This document shows positions 43,571 through 52,318 of a DNA stretch of 64,000 nt, one piece after another; within the stretch, counting starts at the first letter, position 1, and each line of letters begins with the position of its first letter. The position numbers and the translations under genes were made by a program. Location: contig JBEKMJ010000015.1 in NCBI GenBank assembly GCA_050008575.1, positions 1 to 64,000 of the forward strand, read 5' to 3'. The notes under the pieces were generated by a model, which ran no database searches, had not been told where the DNA came from, and saw only the letters and a list, made by a program, of their open reading frames with translations. Source of the stretch: Bog-159 sp050008575 (GTDB taxonomy: Bacteria; Acidobacteriota; Terriglobia; Bryobacterales; Bryobacteraceae).

Positions 43571-43728
43571 TGTGGGTGCAGGACTCCAGTCCTGTCAGGA
43601 TGGGCCTGCGGCCCCACGTGGGGGCGGCGCCATGCGCCGCCGCGGGGCTCTTTAGCGCCGCCGGGGCGGGCTTCGCTCGCCGGAGAGCGGGCCTGCGAGG
43701 CCCGCGCAGGCTGCGAGCCTGCCCCACG
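43571..43728. repeat. Palindromic repeat cluster upstream of pgk
   Basis: CAGGACTCCAGTCCTG, GGGCCTGCGGCCC with CCAC, GGCGGCGCCATGCGCCGCC, imperfect GGGCTTCGCTC, then GCGGGCCTGCGAGGCCCGC and GCAGGCTGCGAGCCTGC with CCCAC. It separates the HEAT gene from pgk, whose promoter must lie in the remaining 60 bases or inside the repeats. Confidence 0.85.
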
Positions 43729-43788
43729 GTTCATGCAGGCGGTTGTTTCCTGCTAATCTCAAGTGTTAAACCCTTTTGAGAGCTTCTT

Positions 43789-44958
43789 ATGCCTAAACTA
43801 TCCGTTCGCGATCTCGATCTGAAGAATAAGCGTGTCTTTATCCGCGTGGATTTCAATGTTCCCTTGGCGCCCGGCGGCCAGGAGATCACCAGCGACAAGC
43901 GCATTAAATCGTCGCTGCCGACCATCCGCTACGCGCTGGAGCAAGGGGCCGGCGTCATTCTGGCCTCGCACCTGGGCCGTCCGAAGGGCAAGTTCAATCC
44001 GGAAATGAGCCTGCGGCCGGTGGCCAAGCGCCTGGAAGAATTGCTGGGCCGCCCGGTGAAGATGGCGCCCGATTGCATCGGCCCCGAGGTGGAAGCCATG
44101 AAACCGGCGCCCGGCGAAGTGCTCTTGCTGGAGAATCTGCGCTTCCACGCGGAAGAGGAAAAAAACGATCCGGAATTTTCGAAAAAGCTGGCGGCGTTGT
44201 GCGACGTTTACGTAAACGACGCGTTCGGCTCGGCGCATCGCGCGCACGCTTCCACCGTGGGCATGATTGCTTACGTGCCGCAAGCGGCGGCCGGGCTGTT
44301 GATGGAGCAGGAGTTGAAATACCTGACCATGGCGACCAAAAATCCGCAGCGGCCGTGCGTGGCGATTCTGGGCGGCGCCAAGGTTTCCGATAAGATCGAA
44401 GTGATCGCGAACCTGGGCAAAGTCGTGGACAAGCTGTTGATCGGCGGCGCCATGGCTTATACCTTCATGAAGGCGCAAGGCGAGCCGGTGGGCAAGTCGC
44501 TGGTGGAAGACGACAAGCTGGATCTGGCGCGGAACCTGCTGGTGCAACTGAAAGACAAGCTGGTGCTGCCGGTGGATCACGTGGTGGTTTCGGAGATCAA
44601 AGAGAACGCGGACAGCCAGGTCGTCGACACCATACCGGACGATAAGATCGGCGTAGACATCGGACCACTGACGGTCGATCATTTCTCGCACGTGATCCGC
44701 ACCGCCAAGACCGTGATCTGGAATGGCCCGATGGGCGTCTTCGAAAAGAAGCCCTTCGACCGGGGCACGGTGGCGCTGGCAAAGGCGGTGGCGGTTTCCG
44801 GCGCGACGTCGGTAGTGGGCGGCGGCGACTCGGAAAAGGCCATCAAGTCCGCAGGCGTGGCCGATCAAATCTCGCACATTTCGACCGGCGGCGGTGCATC
44901 CCTGGAATTTCTGGCGGGAATTGAATTGCCGGGCGTGGCGGCGTTGACGGATAAGTAA
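43789..44958 (+). CDS. pgk: Phosphoglycerate kinase
   Basis: 389 residues. Transfers phosphate between 1,3-bisphosphoglycerate and ADP in glycolysis. Substrate and nucleotide motifs: KRVFIRVDFNVPLAPGG, ILASHLGRPKGKFNPEMSLR, VNDAFGSAHRAHASTVGM, CVAILGGAKVSDKIEVIANL, GPMGVFEKKPFDRGT and VVGGGDSEKAIKSAG. Complete and of normal length. It stands alone, without gap or tpiA in the window, and is convergent with the ABC ATPase gene, seven bases apart. GC-rich and undamaged. Confidence 0.97.
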   Translation: MPKLSVRDLDLKNKRVFIRVDFNVPLAPGGQEITSDKRIKSSLPTIRYALEQGAGVILASHLGRPKGKFNPEMSLRPVAKRLEELLGRPVKMAPDCIGPEVEAMKPAPGEVLLLENLRFHAEEEKNDPEFSKKLAALCDVYVNDAFGSAHRAHASTVGMIAYVPQAAAGLLMEQELKYLTMATKNPQRPCVAILGGAKVSDKIEVIANLGKVVDKLLIGGAMAYTFMKAQGEPVGKSLVEDDKLDLARNLLVQLKDKLVLPVDHVVVSEIKENADSQVVDTIPDDKIGVDIGPLTVDHFSHVIRTAKTVIWNGPMGVFEKKPFDRGTVALAKAVAVSGATSVVGGGDSEKAIKSAGVADQISHISTGGGASLEFLAGIELPGVAALTDK

Positions 44959-44965
44959 CGTCGCG

Positions 44966-45754
44966 CTACCACAGATGATAATACGCGTCGCGCTGGGTCA
45001 GATCCACTGGCAGGCCGAATAAATTCGCCAGGGCCGCGGCGGTGAGCACATCCTGTTTGCGCCCGTCCGCCACAATGCGGCCCTCGCGCATCAGAATCAC
45101 GCGATCGATTTCGGGGATGATATCGGCCAGGTGATGGGTCACCAGGACGATCCCGATGCCGGCGCGGGCCAGCTTGCGCATGATCCCGCGCAGTTCGCGC
45201 TGCGCGAAAACATCCAGGCTGTTGCTGGGCTCGTCGAGCACCAGCGCGCGAGGATCGTGTACCAGGGCGCGTGCCAGCAACACGCGCCGCGCTTCCCCCG
45301 ACGACATTTCCGTGACGGTGCGCTCCGCCAGGTGCGGGATCTCGAGCAGCGCCAGGATCTCCGCGGTCTTGCGCTCGATTTCCGGCGTGATGCGATGGTA
45401 TGGCTGTACCCCGACGCTGCCGAAGAAGCCCGAAAGCACCGCCTCGCGCCCGGTGATCTCGCGCGTGCACAACTCCATCCAGTCGTTCGACACGACTCCC
45501 AGCAGCGGGCGGAGGTCGAAGATATTCCAGCGTTCCTGTCCGAACAGGGCCATGCGCGATCCCGCGCGCACCAGCGGATAGCATTCCCGCGCGATGGTTT
45601 TGATGAGGGTGGATTTGCCGCAGCCGTTGGGACCCAGGATGGCGACATGCTCGCCCACGCCAATGCACAGGCTGACATCGCGCAGGACGATTTTTCCGCC
45701 GCGCATCACCCAGACGCGTTCCAGTTCCAGGAGCGGGCGGTGGTCAGATGGCAC
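44966..45754 (-). CDS. ABC transporter ATP-binding protein (ModF-like)
   Basis: 262 residues, one ABC domain. P-loop AILGPNGCGKSTLIKTIARE, Q-loop region LLGVVSNDWMELCTREITGR, signature TVTEMSSGEARRVLLARALV, Walker B RALVLDEPSNSLDVF, H-loop IVLVTHHLADIIPEIDRVIL. The NDWMEL-type segment and MSSGEARR signature resemble ModF-like ATPases that lack a dedicated permease. Its start overlaps the end of the alcohol dehydrogenase gene by eleven bases. No permease or binding protein is adjacent, so transport cannot be assumed. Confidence 0.85.
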   Translation of the reverse strand: MPSDHRPLLELERVWVMRGGKIVLRDVSLCIGVGEHVAILGPNGCGKSTLIKTIARECYPLVRAGSRMALFGQERWNIFDLRPLLGVVSNDWMELCTREITGREAVLSGFFGSVGVQPYHRITPEIERKTAEILALLEIPHLAERTVTEMSSGEARRVLLARALVHDPRALVLDEPSNSLDVFAQRELRGIMRKLARAGIGIVLVTHHLADIIPEIDRVILMREGRIVADGRKQDVLTAAALANLFGLPVDLTQRDAYYHLW

Positions 45755-46871
45755 GGGTGAGCAGCTCCTCCAACTGCGTGCGCGTGAGCGCGATGGGATT
45801 GGCTTTCATACTGCTGGCGCGGGCGGCGCGATCCGCCAGCGCAGGCGCGTCGGATGCGCGCACTCCGTATGCGCGGAGCGGCGGGGTTTCGAGATCGCGG
45901 CACAGCGAGGCGACCCATGCGGCGCCGTCTTCGGGCGTAGCGTCCGCGCGGCCGGTGAGGATGCGGGCGACAGTGGTGTAGCGCTGCAGCCCCGCGCTGT
46001 GGGCCGCGGCGCGCAGCGCGGCGATGTTCACCAGCATGGCATGCGGCAGTAGCGCGGCGCAGAGGGCGCCATGCGGCGCATGGAACATCCCGCCCAACGG
46101 CGCTGCGAATCCGTGTACCGCCCCCAGCCCGGCGTTGGCCAGCGCCAAGCCTCCCAGCAGGCTGGCGAAGGCCATATCGGTGCGGGCGGCGAGATCATGC
46201 CCGTCGCCCCAGGCGCGGCGCAGAGCGGATGCCGCCAGACGCATGCCCTCCGCGCAGTAAAGATCCGTCATGGGATTCGCGCGGCACGAGACGTACGGCT
46301 CGATAAGCTGCGTGAGCGCGTCGAGTCCCGTGCTGGCGGTGAGCGCGGGAGGCAGCTCCAGAGTGAGCTCGGGGTCGACGACCGCGAGCGTCGGCAGCAT
46401 GTATGGACTGCGCAGGCTGGCCTTGGCGTGGTGCTCGGGCGATGCCAGGACCGCGTTGCGGGTAACCTCCGCGCCGGTGCCCGCAGTGGTCGGGACGGCG
46501 ATGAACGGCGCCGACGGGCGGGTCAGCGGTCTTCCCCGCCCCACCACTTCCAGATAATCCAACGGATCGCCGCCGTTGGCCAGCAGCGCCGCGATGGCTT
46601 TGCCCGCGTCGATGGCGCTGCCGCCGCCTAGCCCGATCACCATGTCGCAGCCCGCGTCGCGCGCACGCTGGGCGCCCTGGCGGATCAGATCCACGGTCGG
46701 CTCGCCGTGTACCGGAAGCAACTCGCCCGCAATTTCCAATCGCGCGACGTCCGCGGAGCGGCGCGAGACGAGCAATGCCCACCGTCCCATTTCCGCAGCC
46801 GCGGCGGCGACTTCCCGCGACGTTCCCGGGCCGAAGACGATCCGCGTAGCCGTCGCGAATTCGAAGCGCAT
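45744..46871 (-). CDS. Iron-type alcohol dehydrogenase/maleylacetate reductase-like protein
   Basis: 375 residues. The NAD(P) motif is VIGLGGGSAIDAGKAIAALL, followed by FIAVPTTAGTGAEVTRNAVL and the metal-site helix region GLGAVHGFAAPLGGMFHAPH, in which histidines are the usual iron ligands. Close families are maleylacetate reductases (aromatic ring breakdown) and long-chain type III alcohol dehydrogenases. Which one applies cannot be settled. The upstream ABM-type monooxygenase gene is six bases away, and the two plus the ABC ATPase read as an operon, which fits a small aromatic or aldehyde detoxification set. Confidence 0.88.
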   Translation of the reverse strand: MRFEFATATRIVFGPGTSREVAAAAAEMGRWALLVSRRSADVARLEIAGELLPVHGEPTVDLIRQGAQRARDAGCDMVIGLGGGSAIDAGKAIAALLANGGDPLDYLEVVGRGRPLTRPSAPFIAVPTTAGTGAEVTRNAVLASPEHHAKASLRSPYMLPTLAVVDPELTLELPPALTASTGLDALTQLIEPYVSCRANPMTDLYCAEGMRLAASALRRAWGDGHDLAARTDMAFASLLGGLALANAGLGAVHGFAAPLGGMFHAPHGALCAALLPHAMLVNIAALRAAAHSAGLQRYTTVARILTGRADATPEDGAAWVASLCRDLETPPLRAYGVRASDAPALADRAARASSMKANPIALTRTQLEELLTRAI

Positions 46872-46877
46872 GCCGCT

Positions 46878-47183
46878 TTACCAGCCTGCATCGTCCGGAA
46901 AGATGTTGGCATACGTCGCCCTTGTGCGCGGCTCGGCCATCATCTCCACCGCGGTGTCCAGCCAAGTCTTGTAATGCACGGTTTCCCTGTGCTGGGCGGG
47001 CGCTTCGGCGGTCCGGTAGACCTCTGTCAGCACGAAGCGCGTAGGGTCGTCCGTCTGCTGCAACACGTCGAAGCGTGCGATGCCCGGTTCTTTCACGCTC
47101 TGCCGGGCATTGGCTATAGTGGCTTGCCGGAAAGCTTCCACGGAATCCGGTTTGACATGAATGTGAACGTGTACGATATGCAT
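46878..47183 (-). CDS. ABM-domain monooxygenase-like protein
   Basis: 101 residues, a dimeric alpha/beta-barrel of the antibiotic biosynthesis monooxygenase type: VHIHVKPDSVEAFRQATIAN, ARQSVKEPGIARFDVLQQTD, RFVLTEVYRTAEAPAQHRET, and the C-terminal helix with YKTWLDTAVEMM. Family members include cofactor-free monooxygenases, haem degraders and the AI-2 processing LsrG. It has six bases to the iron-type dehydrogenase, suggesting both act on one compound. Repeats start about 40 bases upstream. Confidence 0.9.
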   Translation of the reverse strand: MHIVHVHIHVKPDSVEAFRQATIANARQSVKEPGIARFDVLQQTDDPTRFVLTEVYRTAEAPAQHRETVHYKTWLDTAVEMMAEPRTRATYANIFPDDAGW

Positions 47184-47220
47184 GCAGCCATCGTATAACG
47201 CCGCACGGCGCCAGTCCGCG

Positions 47221-47446
47221 TTGGAGGGCGGCCAATTCTGCCGGCAGCCGGCTTTCAGCCGGCTCTTGAGTTTCTACATTCTGTGCGCCGTGGTGGGGCA
47301 GGACTCCAGTCCTGCGAGGGTTCTCCAGAACCCGCTCCTGGCGAGCGAAGCTCGCCTCCACAGGTTAACGACTATGCCACCAAGCCCGGCAGAGCTTCGA
47401 GGCAGGCGGCCTACAAGGCCGCCGCAGGCTGCGAGCCTGCCCCACC
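47221..47446. repeat. Palindromic repeat cluster (gene-free 325-base gap)
   Basis: No gene in 47184-47508. Elements in order: a TTGGAG prefix with GGCGGCCAATTCTGCCGGC, AGCCGGCTTTCAGCCGGCT, CAGGACTCCAGTCCTG, GGGTTCTCCAGAACCC, GGCGAGCGAAGCTCGCC, then GGCGGCCTACAAGGCCGCC and GCAGGCTGCGAGCCTGC with CCCACC. The second stem pair (GGGTTCT/AGAACCC) is another covarying type 1 variant. Confidence 0.85.
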
Positions 47447-47508
47447 AAAAGGCCACAGTCGGCGCGTCAGGCCCGAGTGCCGGCGCCACAAGGGTAAGAT
47501 AGTGGGTT

Positions 47509-47730
47509 ATGAATGCCGAAGATTACAGCGAGCGCCAGGTGGACGTGGAACCATGGCAGGTGAAACTCACCTCTTATAAACTAGGCGATGTCTATCACTG
47601 CAAGGCCGATAACGTTTCGCCGGGCGCGGCGCTGGCGCGCACCACCGGCGCCACGCGCGAAGAAGCCGAACAGAAGGCGCTCGACCGCGCGCGGCAGTTG
47701 CTCTCGCGCACGCTGCGCCACGACGTGTGA
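47509..47730 (+). CDS. Small conserved-looking protein, unknown function
   Basis: 73 residues, acidic N-terminus (MNAEDYSERQVDVEPWQVKL), then TSYKLGDVYHCKADNVSPGA and an Ala/Arg-rich amphipathic helix ATREEAEQKALDRARQLLSR. The layout is a short beta unit plus one helix, as in small double-stranded-RNA-binding or hicB-like folds, but no motif is firm. Its last codon (GTG) overlaps the GTG start of the RNB ribonuclease, so translational coupling to RNA metabolism is likely. Good coding appearance. Confidence 0.75.
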   Translation: MNAEDYSERQVDVEPWQVKLTSYKLGDVYHCKADNVSPGAALARTTGATREEAEQKALDRARQLLSRTLRHDV

Positions 47731-49211
47731 ACCGCCCCATGACAAGTCCCCACGGCAACCATTACGACCTTGCCGCCCTGGCGCGCGAGGAGATGCTCGC
47801 GGAGGGTTTCAGCCCCGACTTTTCACGGGAGGCGCGACAGCAGGTCGCGGCCCTGCGCGCGCATCCCGCGCCGCCGGCCCCCGATGGCACCGTGCGCGAT
47901 CTGCGCGGCCGGCTCTGGTCGTCGATCGACAACGATACCTCCCGCGACCTGGACCAGATCGAAGTCGCCGAACGCCTTCCAAACGGCGCGATCCGCATCC
48001 GCATCGGTATCGCCGACGTGGATAACGACGTACCCAAGGAAACGCCGATCGACGCGCATGCCGCCGCCAATTGCACCACCGTGTACACCGGCGTGAAGAA
48101 TTTTCCCATGCTGCCGGACGACTTGTCCACGGATCTTACGTCGCTGAACGAGCATGCCGACCGGCTCTCCGTGGTGGTTGAACTGACGGTGGCCGCGGAC
48201 GGTTCCGTGCAGGACGGCACGGCGTATCGCGCGGTGACGCGCAACGCGGCGCAGTTGGCCTATAGTTCCGTCGGGCCGTGGCTGGAAGGGCAGGGCGCGG
48301 CCCCCGCGAAGGTGGCCGCGTCGCAGGATCTACAGGCCCAGCTTCGTTTGCAGGATGAAGCCGCTCAGAGCCTGCGCGCGCAACGCCACCGCCTGGGCGC
48401 GCTCGACCTGGACCGCACGGAGACCGAGGCGGTGATGTCCGATGGCCACGTGACCGGCATCCAGCCGCGGTTTCGCAATCGCGCCTCGCAGTTGATCGAG
48501 GATTTTATGGTGGCGGCCAATGGCGTGATCGCGCGGCTGCTGCGCGACAATCGCATCTCCTCCATTCGCCGGGTGGTGAAAACTCCGGAGCGCTGGGATC
48601 GCATCGTGGAACTGGCCTCCCGCACGGGCGACACGCTGCCGGGCGATCCGGACTCGGGCGCGCTCAACCAGTACCTGATGAAGCGGCGGGCCGAGGACCC
48701 CGCGCATTACGCCGATCTTTCGCTGGCGGTGGTGAAGCTGATGGGGCCGGGCGAGTATGTGCTGGAGCGTCCCGGCGACACCGCGGTCGGGCACTTCGCC
48801 CTGGCGGTGCACGACTACACGCATTCGACGGCCCCTAACCGCCGCTTCGCGGACCTGGTGACGCAGCGGCTGGTGAAAGCAGTGCTCGCCAAGCAGCCTT
48901 CGCCCTACGGGGACGCCGAGTTGGACACGGTGGCACGCAACTGCACATTGCGGGAAGACGCCGAGCGCAAGGTGGAGCGCGCCATGGGCAAACGCATCGC
49001 CGCAGTGGCGATGCATGCCCGCATCGGCGAAATCTTTCCGGCAGTGGTCACCGGGGTCACGCCGAAGGGAACGTTCGTGCGAGCCTTGTCGCCGCCGGTC
49101 GAGGGCCGATTGATGCGCGGCGAGCATGGGTTGGATGTGGGCGACCAGATCCGCGTGAAGCTGCTAAACACCGATCCGCAGCGCGGGTTTATCGATTTTG
49201 GAAGGTCTTAA
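47727..49211 (+). CDS. RNB-domain ribonuclease (RNase II/R-like)
   Basis: 494 residues. The RNB catalytic site reads SSIDNDTSRDLDQIEVAERL, with the aspartates that bind magnesium. Further landmarks are IRIRIGIADVDNDVPKETPI, FPMLPDDLSTDLTSLNEHAD, RFRNRASQLIEDFMVAANGV, and YTHSTAPNRRFADLVTQRLV. The C-terminus resembles an S1-like beta-barrel (EIFPAVVTGVTPKGTFVRAL). There are no N-terminal cold-shock domains, so it is shorter than RNase R and nearer to the RNase II-like proteins of deinococci and acidobacteria. The GTG start overlaps the upstream gene; an ATG four codons later is possible. Degrades RNA 3'-5'. Confidence 0.92.
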   Translation: MNRPMTSPHGNHYDLAALAREEMLAEGFSPDFSREARQQVAALRAHPAPPAPDGTVRDLRGRLWSSIDNDTSRDLDQIEVAERLPNGAIRIRIGIADVDNDVPKETPIDAHAAANCTTVYTGVKNFPMLPDDLSTDLTSLNEHADRLSVVVELTVAADGSVQDGTAYRAVTRNAAQLAYSSVGPWLEGQGAAPAKVAASQDLQAQLRLQDEAAQSLRAQRHRLGALDLDRTETEAVMSDGHVTGIQPRFRNRASQLIEDFMVAANGVIARLLRDNRISSIRRVVKTPERWDRIVELASRTGDTLPGDPDSGALNQYLMKRRAEDPAHYADLSLAVVKLMGPGEYVLERPGDTAVGHFALAVHDYTHSTAPNRRFADLVTQRLVKAVLAKQPSPYGDAELDTVARNCTLREDAERKVERAMGKRIAAVAMHARIGEIFPAVVTGVTPKGTFVRALSPPVEGRLMRGEHGLDVGDQIRVKLLNTDPQRGFIDFGRS

Positions 49212-49242
49212 GGAGGCGGAACGAGCTTATGGCAACCGCCCC

Positions 49243-49440
49243 CAATTTGGTTTTGGAGGGCGGCCAATCTTGGCCGCAGCCGGCTCTTGGAGTTTGGCCA
49301 TTTTCAGTGGATCGGCCCTCGTGGCGCAGGCACTTATGCCTGCCGCGCTGACACTCTTGTCAGCGCAGGCGAGCGTAGCTCGCCTAAGCCGGCTGAAAGC
49401 CGGTTGCGGGCAGCATTGCCCGCCCTCCAAAACCAAATTG
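49243..49440. repeat. 198-base composite element with perfect 21-base terminal inverted repeats
   Basis: The ends are exact inverted copies over 21 bases: CAATTTGGTTTTGGAGGGCG plus G at 49243-49263, and its complement at 49420-49440. Between them lie nested hairpins: GGCCAATCTTGGCC, a GGCAGGCATAAGTGCCTGC-type hairpin near 49327, GCGCTGACACTCTTGTCAGC, GGCGAGCGTAGCTCGCC, AGCCGGCTGAAAGCCGG and GGGCAGCATTGCCC. It encodes nothing. The layout resembles a MITE built out of, or invaded by, palindromic repeats. The upstream 31 bases after the RNB stop are plain spacer. Confidence 0.85.
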
Positions 49441-49703
49441 ACCCACTACCCGAAGATCGGGCAGGCCAATTCGGATCAAGGTGGTCGTCAACGCAGTCAA
49501 GGGCGCCAGCATCAGGCCGGCGGCGAGCGTCAACGCTCTCCCCGATACTCCTCGCGTACCGGCTCCATCGTCGCGATGTATGGCCTTCATAGTACCTCAC
49601 CGCGCCGCTAAACCCCTTGCGTCCGGCGCTCCGTTCCGCCATAATTAACATCACCGATGTTAGCGTAGATGTCGACGTTCGCCTAGAGACCAGGAGTTCC
49701 GGG
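49441..49703. other. Gene-poor stretch
   Basis: No convincing gene. A minus-strand frame at 49384-49590 contains GRALTLAAGLMLAPLTALTT, which resembles a hydrophobic signal or membrane segment, but it runs into the repeat and has no ribosome-binding site or family likeness. The 3' part (49620-49703) presumably holds the promoter and leader of the next plus-strand gene. Confidence 0.4.
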
Positions 49704-50027
49704 TTGAGAACGGCCTTGATTTCTGCCATCACTGCATGTGCCGACCAGCGCTTTCAGAAGAAGGCGCGGAAATTTTTGTCGGGCCTTTCCACGGACGAAT
49801 TGCAGTATGTGGCGGAGTTTCTGGGCGCCTGCGTCCTGGAGTCCGTGGGGCGCTCCGGGCTCAGCCGCGGCGAACTGGCCGAAGACATCGCGCAGTTTGA
49901 ACTGGTGCGCCGCGCTCCCGCGCATGGACCCAGCGACCGGGAACACAAGATGATCCTGTTGCTCGAATATCTGTGCCGCAGCGGGCTTACGAACTGGTCC
50001 ATGGCGGTGCGGGCCGGCCCCACATAG
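49704..50027 (+). CDS. Hypothetical small soluble protein
   Basis: The start is placed at the TTG at 49704 because AGGAG lies six bases before it; the frame is open back to 49617, but that part is not protein-like. 107 residues, mostly helical: LRTALISAITACADQRFQKK, LSGLSTDELQYVAEFLGACV, GLSRGELAEDIAQFELVR, and MILLLEYLCRSGLTNWSMAV. No signal or membrane helix. I recognise no family; a helical scaffold or partner-binding role is possible. It is convergent with the DUF1080 gene, seven bases apart. Confidence 0.65.
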   Translation: MRTALISAITACADQRFQKKARKFLSGLSTDELQYVAEFLGACVLESVGRSGLSRGELAEDIAQFELVRRAPAHGPSDREHKMILLLEYLCRSGLTNWSMAVRAGPT

Positions 50028-50034
50028 CCAGATG

Positions 50035-50793
50035 TTACTCCGCCGCTTTTAACTCCCGAATCCAGATGTTGCGATAGCGAACCGGCTGCCCGTGGTCCTG
50101 CAGCAGCAGCGGCAACTTGGCGGGCGTCGGCTTGTAGGGCGGGCGTTTCATATAATCCGTGGGTCCGGTGGGCATGGCGTGGTCTTGCGCCAGTACGCCG
50201 TTGAAGAGCAGTGTGATCGTGGCCGGTTCGAGCAGTTTGGCGTCGGTCGAGAACCGCGGACCGTGGAAGATAATGTCGTACGTCTGCCACTCGCCTGGAG
50301 GGCGGGCGGGGTTCACCAGCGGCGGATATTGGCAATAGATCGCGCCAGCCTGGCCGTCGGGATAGGTTTTGTTCCGGTTGGATTCCAGCACCTGAATTTC
50401 GTAAAGCGAGTGCAGGTACACGCCGCTGTTGCCCGGCTCCTGGTCTTTTCCGTGGGGCGGGTTGGGCGTAGCCCACTCGACGTGCAACTGGCAATCTCCG
50501 AAAGGTTGTTTGGTGACGATGTCGCCGGTACCGGGCGCGACCTCGAAGTAGCCATCGCGCAGTTTCCAGGCGATCGGTTTGCCGTCGCGTTGCTGCCACG
50601 CGGAAAGATCCTTCCCGCTGAAGAGTTGCACGGCATCGGAAGGCGCCGTGCCGGCATGCTCCTGGGTGCTCGGCTCGCCGGGTGTGACCACGGCGGGCAA
50701 AGGCCGGCGGCGGTCGCCGGTTTTCCACTGGATTACCGGTACGGTCGCCGCGAAAGCGGTGAGGGCCAAAGGCAGGAAATATCGAATGCGCAT
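50035..50793 (-). CDS. Secreted DUF1080 (3-keto-disaccharide hydrolase-like) protein
   Basis: The start is placed at the ATG at 50793, giving the signal peptide MRIRYFLPLALTAFAATVPV. 252 residues. The jelly-roll domain, related to concanavalin-like lectins, has the family segments QLFSGKDLSAWQQRDGKPIA, GDIVTKQPFGDCQLHVEWAT, GNSGVYLHSLYEIQVLESNR, GEWQTYDIIFHGPRFS, and LLLQDHGQPVRYRNIWIREL. Some members hydrolyse 3-keto-glycosides; others have no known activity. The signal places it in the periplasm or outside. It stands alone and diverges from the metal efflux operon. Confidence 0.9.
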   Translation of the reverse strand: MRIRYFLPLALTAFAATVPVIQWKTGDRRRPLPAVVTPGEPSTQEHAGTAPSDAVQLFSGKDLSAWQQRDGKPIAWKLRDGYFEVAPGTGDIVTKQPFGDCQLHVEWATPNPPHGKDQEPGNSGVYLHSLYEIQVLESNRNKTYPDGQAGAIYCQYPPLVNPARPPGEWQTYDIIFHGPRFSTDAKLLEPATITLLFNGVLAQDHAMPTGPTDYMKRPPYKPTPAKLPLLLQDHGQPVRYRNIWIRELKAAE

Positions 50794-51040
50794 TTGGCCC
50801 GATTTTAACACCTGGGGTTTCAATCGTTACAAGTCATGCCAATCGTGCGCGCACAACTGAAAGATAGGCAGCTTTCTGACCGAAGGATAGACCTGCGGCG
50901 AGACGGGCCCATTCACGTAATGCTATGATAGAAAAGCCTGTAGGGTGATCGTACGCCTTAGAGGATTCCGGTCTTTCCGTCGGCAGATGGTAACCTTCCT
51001 CCTGGACAAAGACACCCAATCAATGCGTGAGGGGGATGAC

Positions 51041-52318
51041 GTGCAGAGCCTTGTGCGGCGGCTGGCAATCGGGCTCTTGTTTGCGGCCTGCTGCGCCGAA
51101 ACAATCTTAGGGCAGACGGCCGCGCGGAAAACAATGACTTGGCAACAAGCGCGCGAAGAATTCGAAAGGTCGAATCCCACCTTGCGCGCGGCCCGCATCG
51201 GCATCGACGAATCGCGGGACGAGGAGATCACCGCCTATTTGCGTCCCAATCCGGACCTCACGGTCAGTCTGGATCAGATCAACCCTTTCACCAAGAACCC
51301 CGTCGACAAGTACAGCCCGTTTTCCGAGGCACTGCCATTCGTCTCGGGAAGCTATTTGCATGAAAGGGGGCACAAGCGGGAGTTGCGCCTGGAGAGCGCC
51401 CGAAAGGCCACCGCCGTCGCGCAATCGCAATTGGCGGACCAGGAACGGAACTTGATTTTCAATCTGCGCAACGCGTTTGTGCAAGCTTTGCAGGCCAAGG
51501 CGGTGCGCGAACTGGCGAGGGAAAATCTGGTTTACTTCGATCACGAGCTGTCCATCAGCCAGGAGCGTTATAAGGCCGGGGATATCGCGCGCGTGGATCT
51601 GGACCGGCTGGAGCTGCAGCGCGTGCAGTACGAGTCCGATCTGCAGACCGCGGAGGTGAACCTGCGCACGGCGAAGATCCAACTGCTGCAGTTGTTGAAC
51701 GACCGGACCCCGATCGAGCAGTTCGATGTGCAGGGTCCTTTCGATTTCGCGGAGCGGATTCCGGATCCGGAGGAACTGCGCCGCATCGCCATGGAAGAGC
51801 GGCCGGATTTGAAAGCCGCCGTGCAATCGGTCGATAAAGCGCAAACCGACTACAAGCTGGCCGTAGCGAACGGGGCGACCGATCCCACGTTCGGCATGGA
51901 CTTCGCCCGCAATCCACCGATACCGGTGTATGTGGGGGTGAGCGTCACCGTCCCGTTGCGTATTTTCGATAGGAATCAAGGGGAGAAGGCGCGCACTCTG
52001 GTGGACGTGACGCGCAACGAGCGGCTGCGGGACGCGTCGCAAGCGCAAGTTTTCAGCGACGTGGATTCCGCCTATGCCACCATGCTCAATACAGTGACTC
52101 TGCTACGGCCGTACAAGACTAAATACCTGGGGACCGCCGCCAAAGTGCGCGATACGATCGCATTTTCGTACCAACATGGCCAAGCCTCGTTAGTCGACTA
52201 TCTGGACGCGCAGAGAGACTATCGCACGGTGCAAGTGGGTTATCTGAACCTGGTGGGGTCCTACTTGAGCGCAGCCAGTCAATTGAATCTGGCGGTGGGC
52301 CGCGAGGTGATCCCATGA
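51041..52318 (+). CDS. TolC-family outer membrane factor of a metal efflux system (CusC/CzcC-like)
   Basis: The start is placed at the GTG at 51041, which follows GAGGGGG and gives the signal peptide QSLVRRLAIGLLFAACCAET; longer frames to 50945 lack a signal at their start. The 425-residue product has the two outer-membrane-efflux repeats with long coiled-coil helices: MTWQQAREEFERSNPTLRAA, QERNLIFNLRNAFVQALQAK, ISQERYKAGDIARVDLDRLE, and later ASLVDYLDAQRDYRTVQVGY. It forms the outer channel. The stop overlaps the adaptor start as ATGA. First gene of the operon; the upstream gap contains a possible -10 TATGAT at 50924 but no clear -35. Confidence 0.9.
   Translation: MQSLVRRLAIGLLFAACCAETILGQTAARKTMTWQQAREEFERSNPTLRAARIGIDESRDEEITAYLRPNPDLTVSLDQINPFTKNPVDKYSPFSEALPFVSGSYLHERGHKRELRLESARKATAVAQSQLADQERNLIFNLRNAFVQALQAKAVRELARENLVYFDHELSISQERYKAGDIARVDLDRLELQRVQYESDLQTAEVNLRTAKIQLLQLLNDRTPIEQFDVQGPFDFAERIPDPEELRRIAMEERPDLKAAVQSVDKAQTDYKLAVANGATDPTFGMDFARNPPIPVYVGVSVTVPLRIFDRNQGEKARTLVDVTRNERLRDASQAQVFSDVDSAYATMLNTVTLLRPYKTKYLGTAAKVRDTIAFSYQHGQASLVDYLDAQRDYRTVQVGYLNLVGSYLSAASQLNLAVGREVIP

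Noticed and set aside
46195..47361. 388-codon minus-strand frame covering the dehydrogenase and repeats
   Set aside because: It is another frame of the iron-type dehydrogenase and ABM genes plus repeat sequence; composition is Arg/Gly/His-rich.
49384..49590. Minus-strand frame with a hydrophobic stretch as a small gene
   Set aside because: It runs into the palindromic element, has no ribosome-binding site, and resembles no family.
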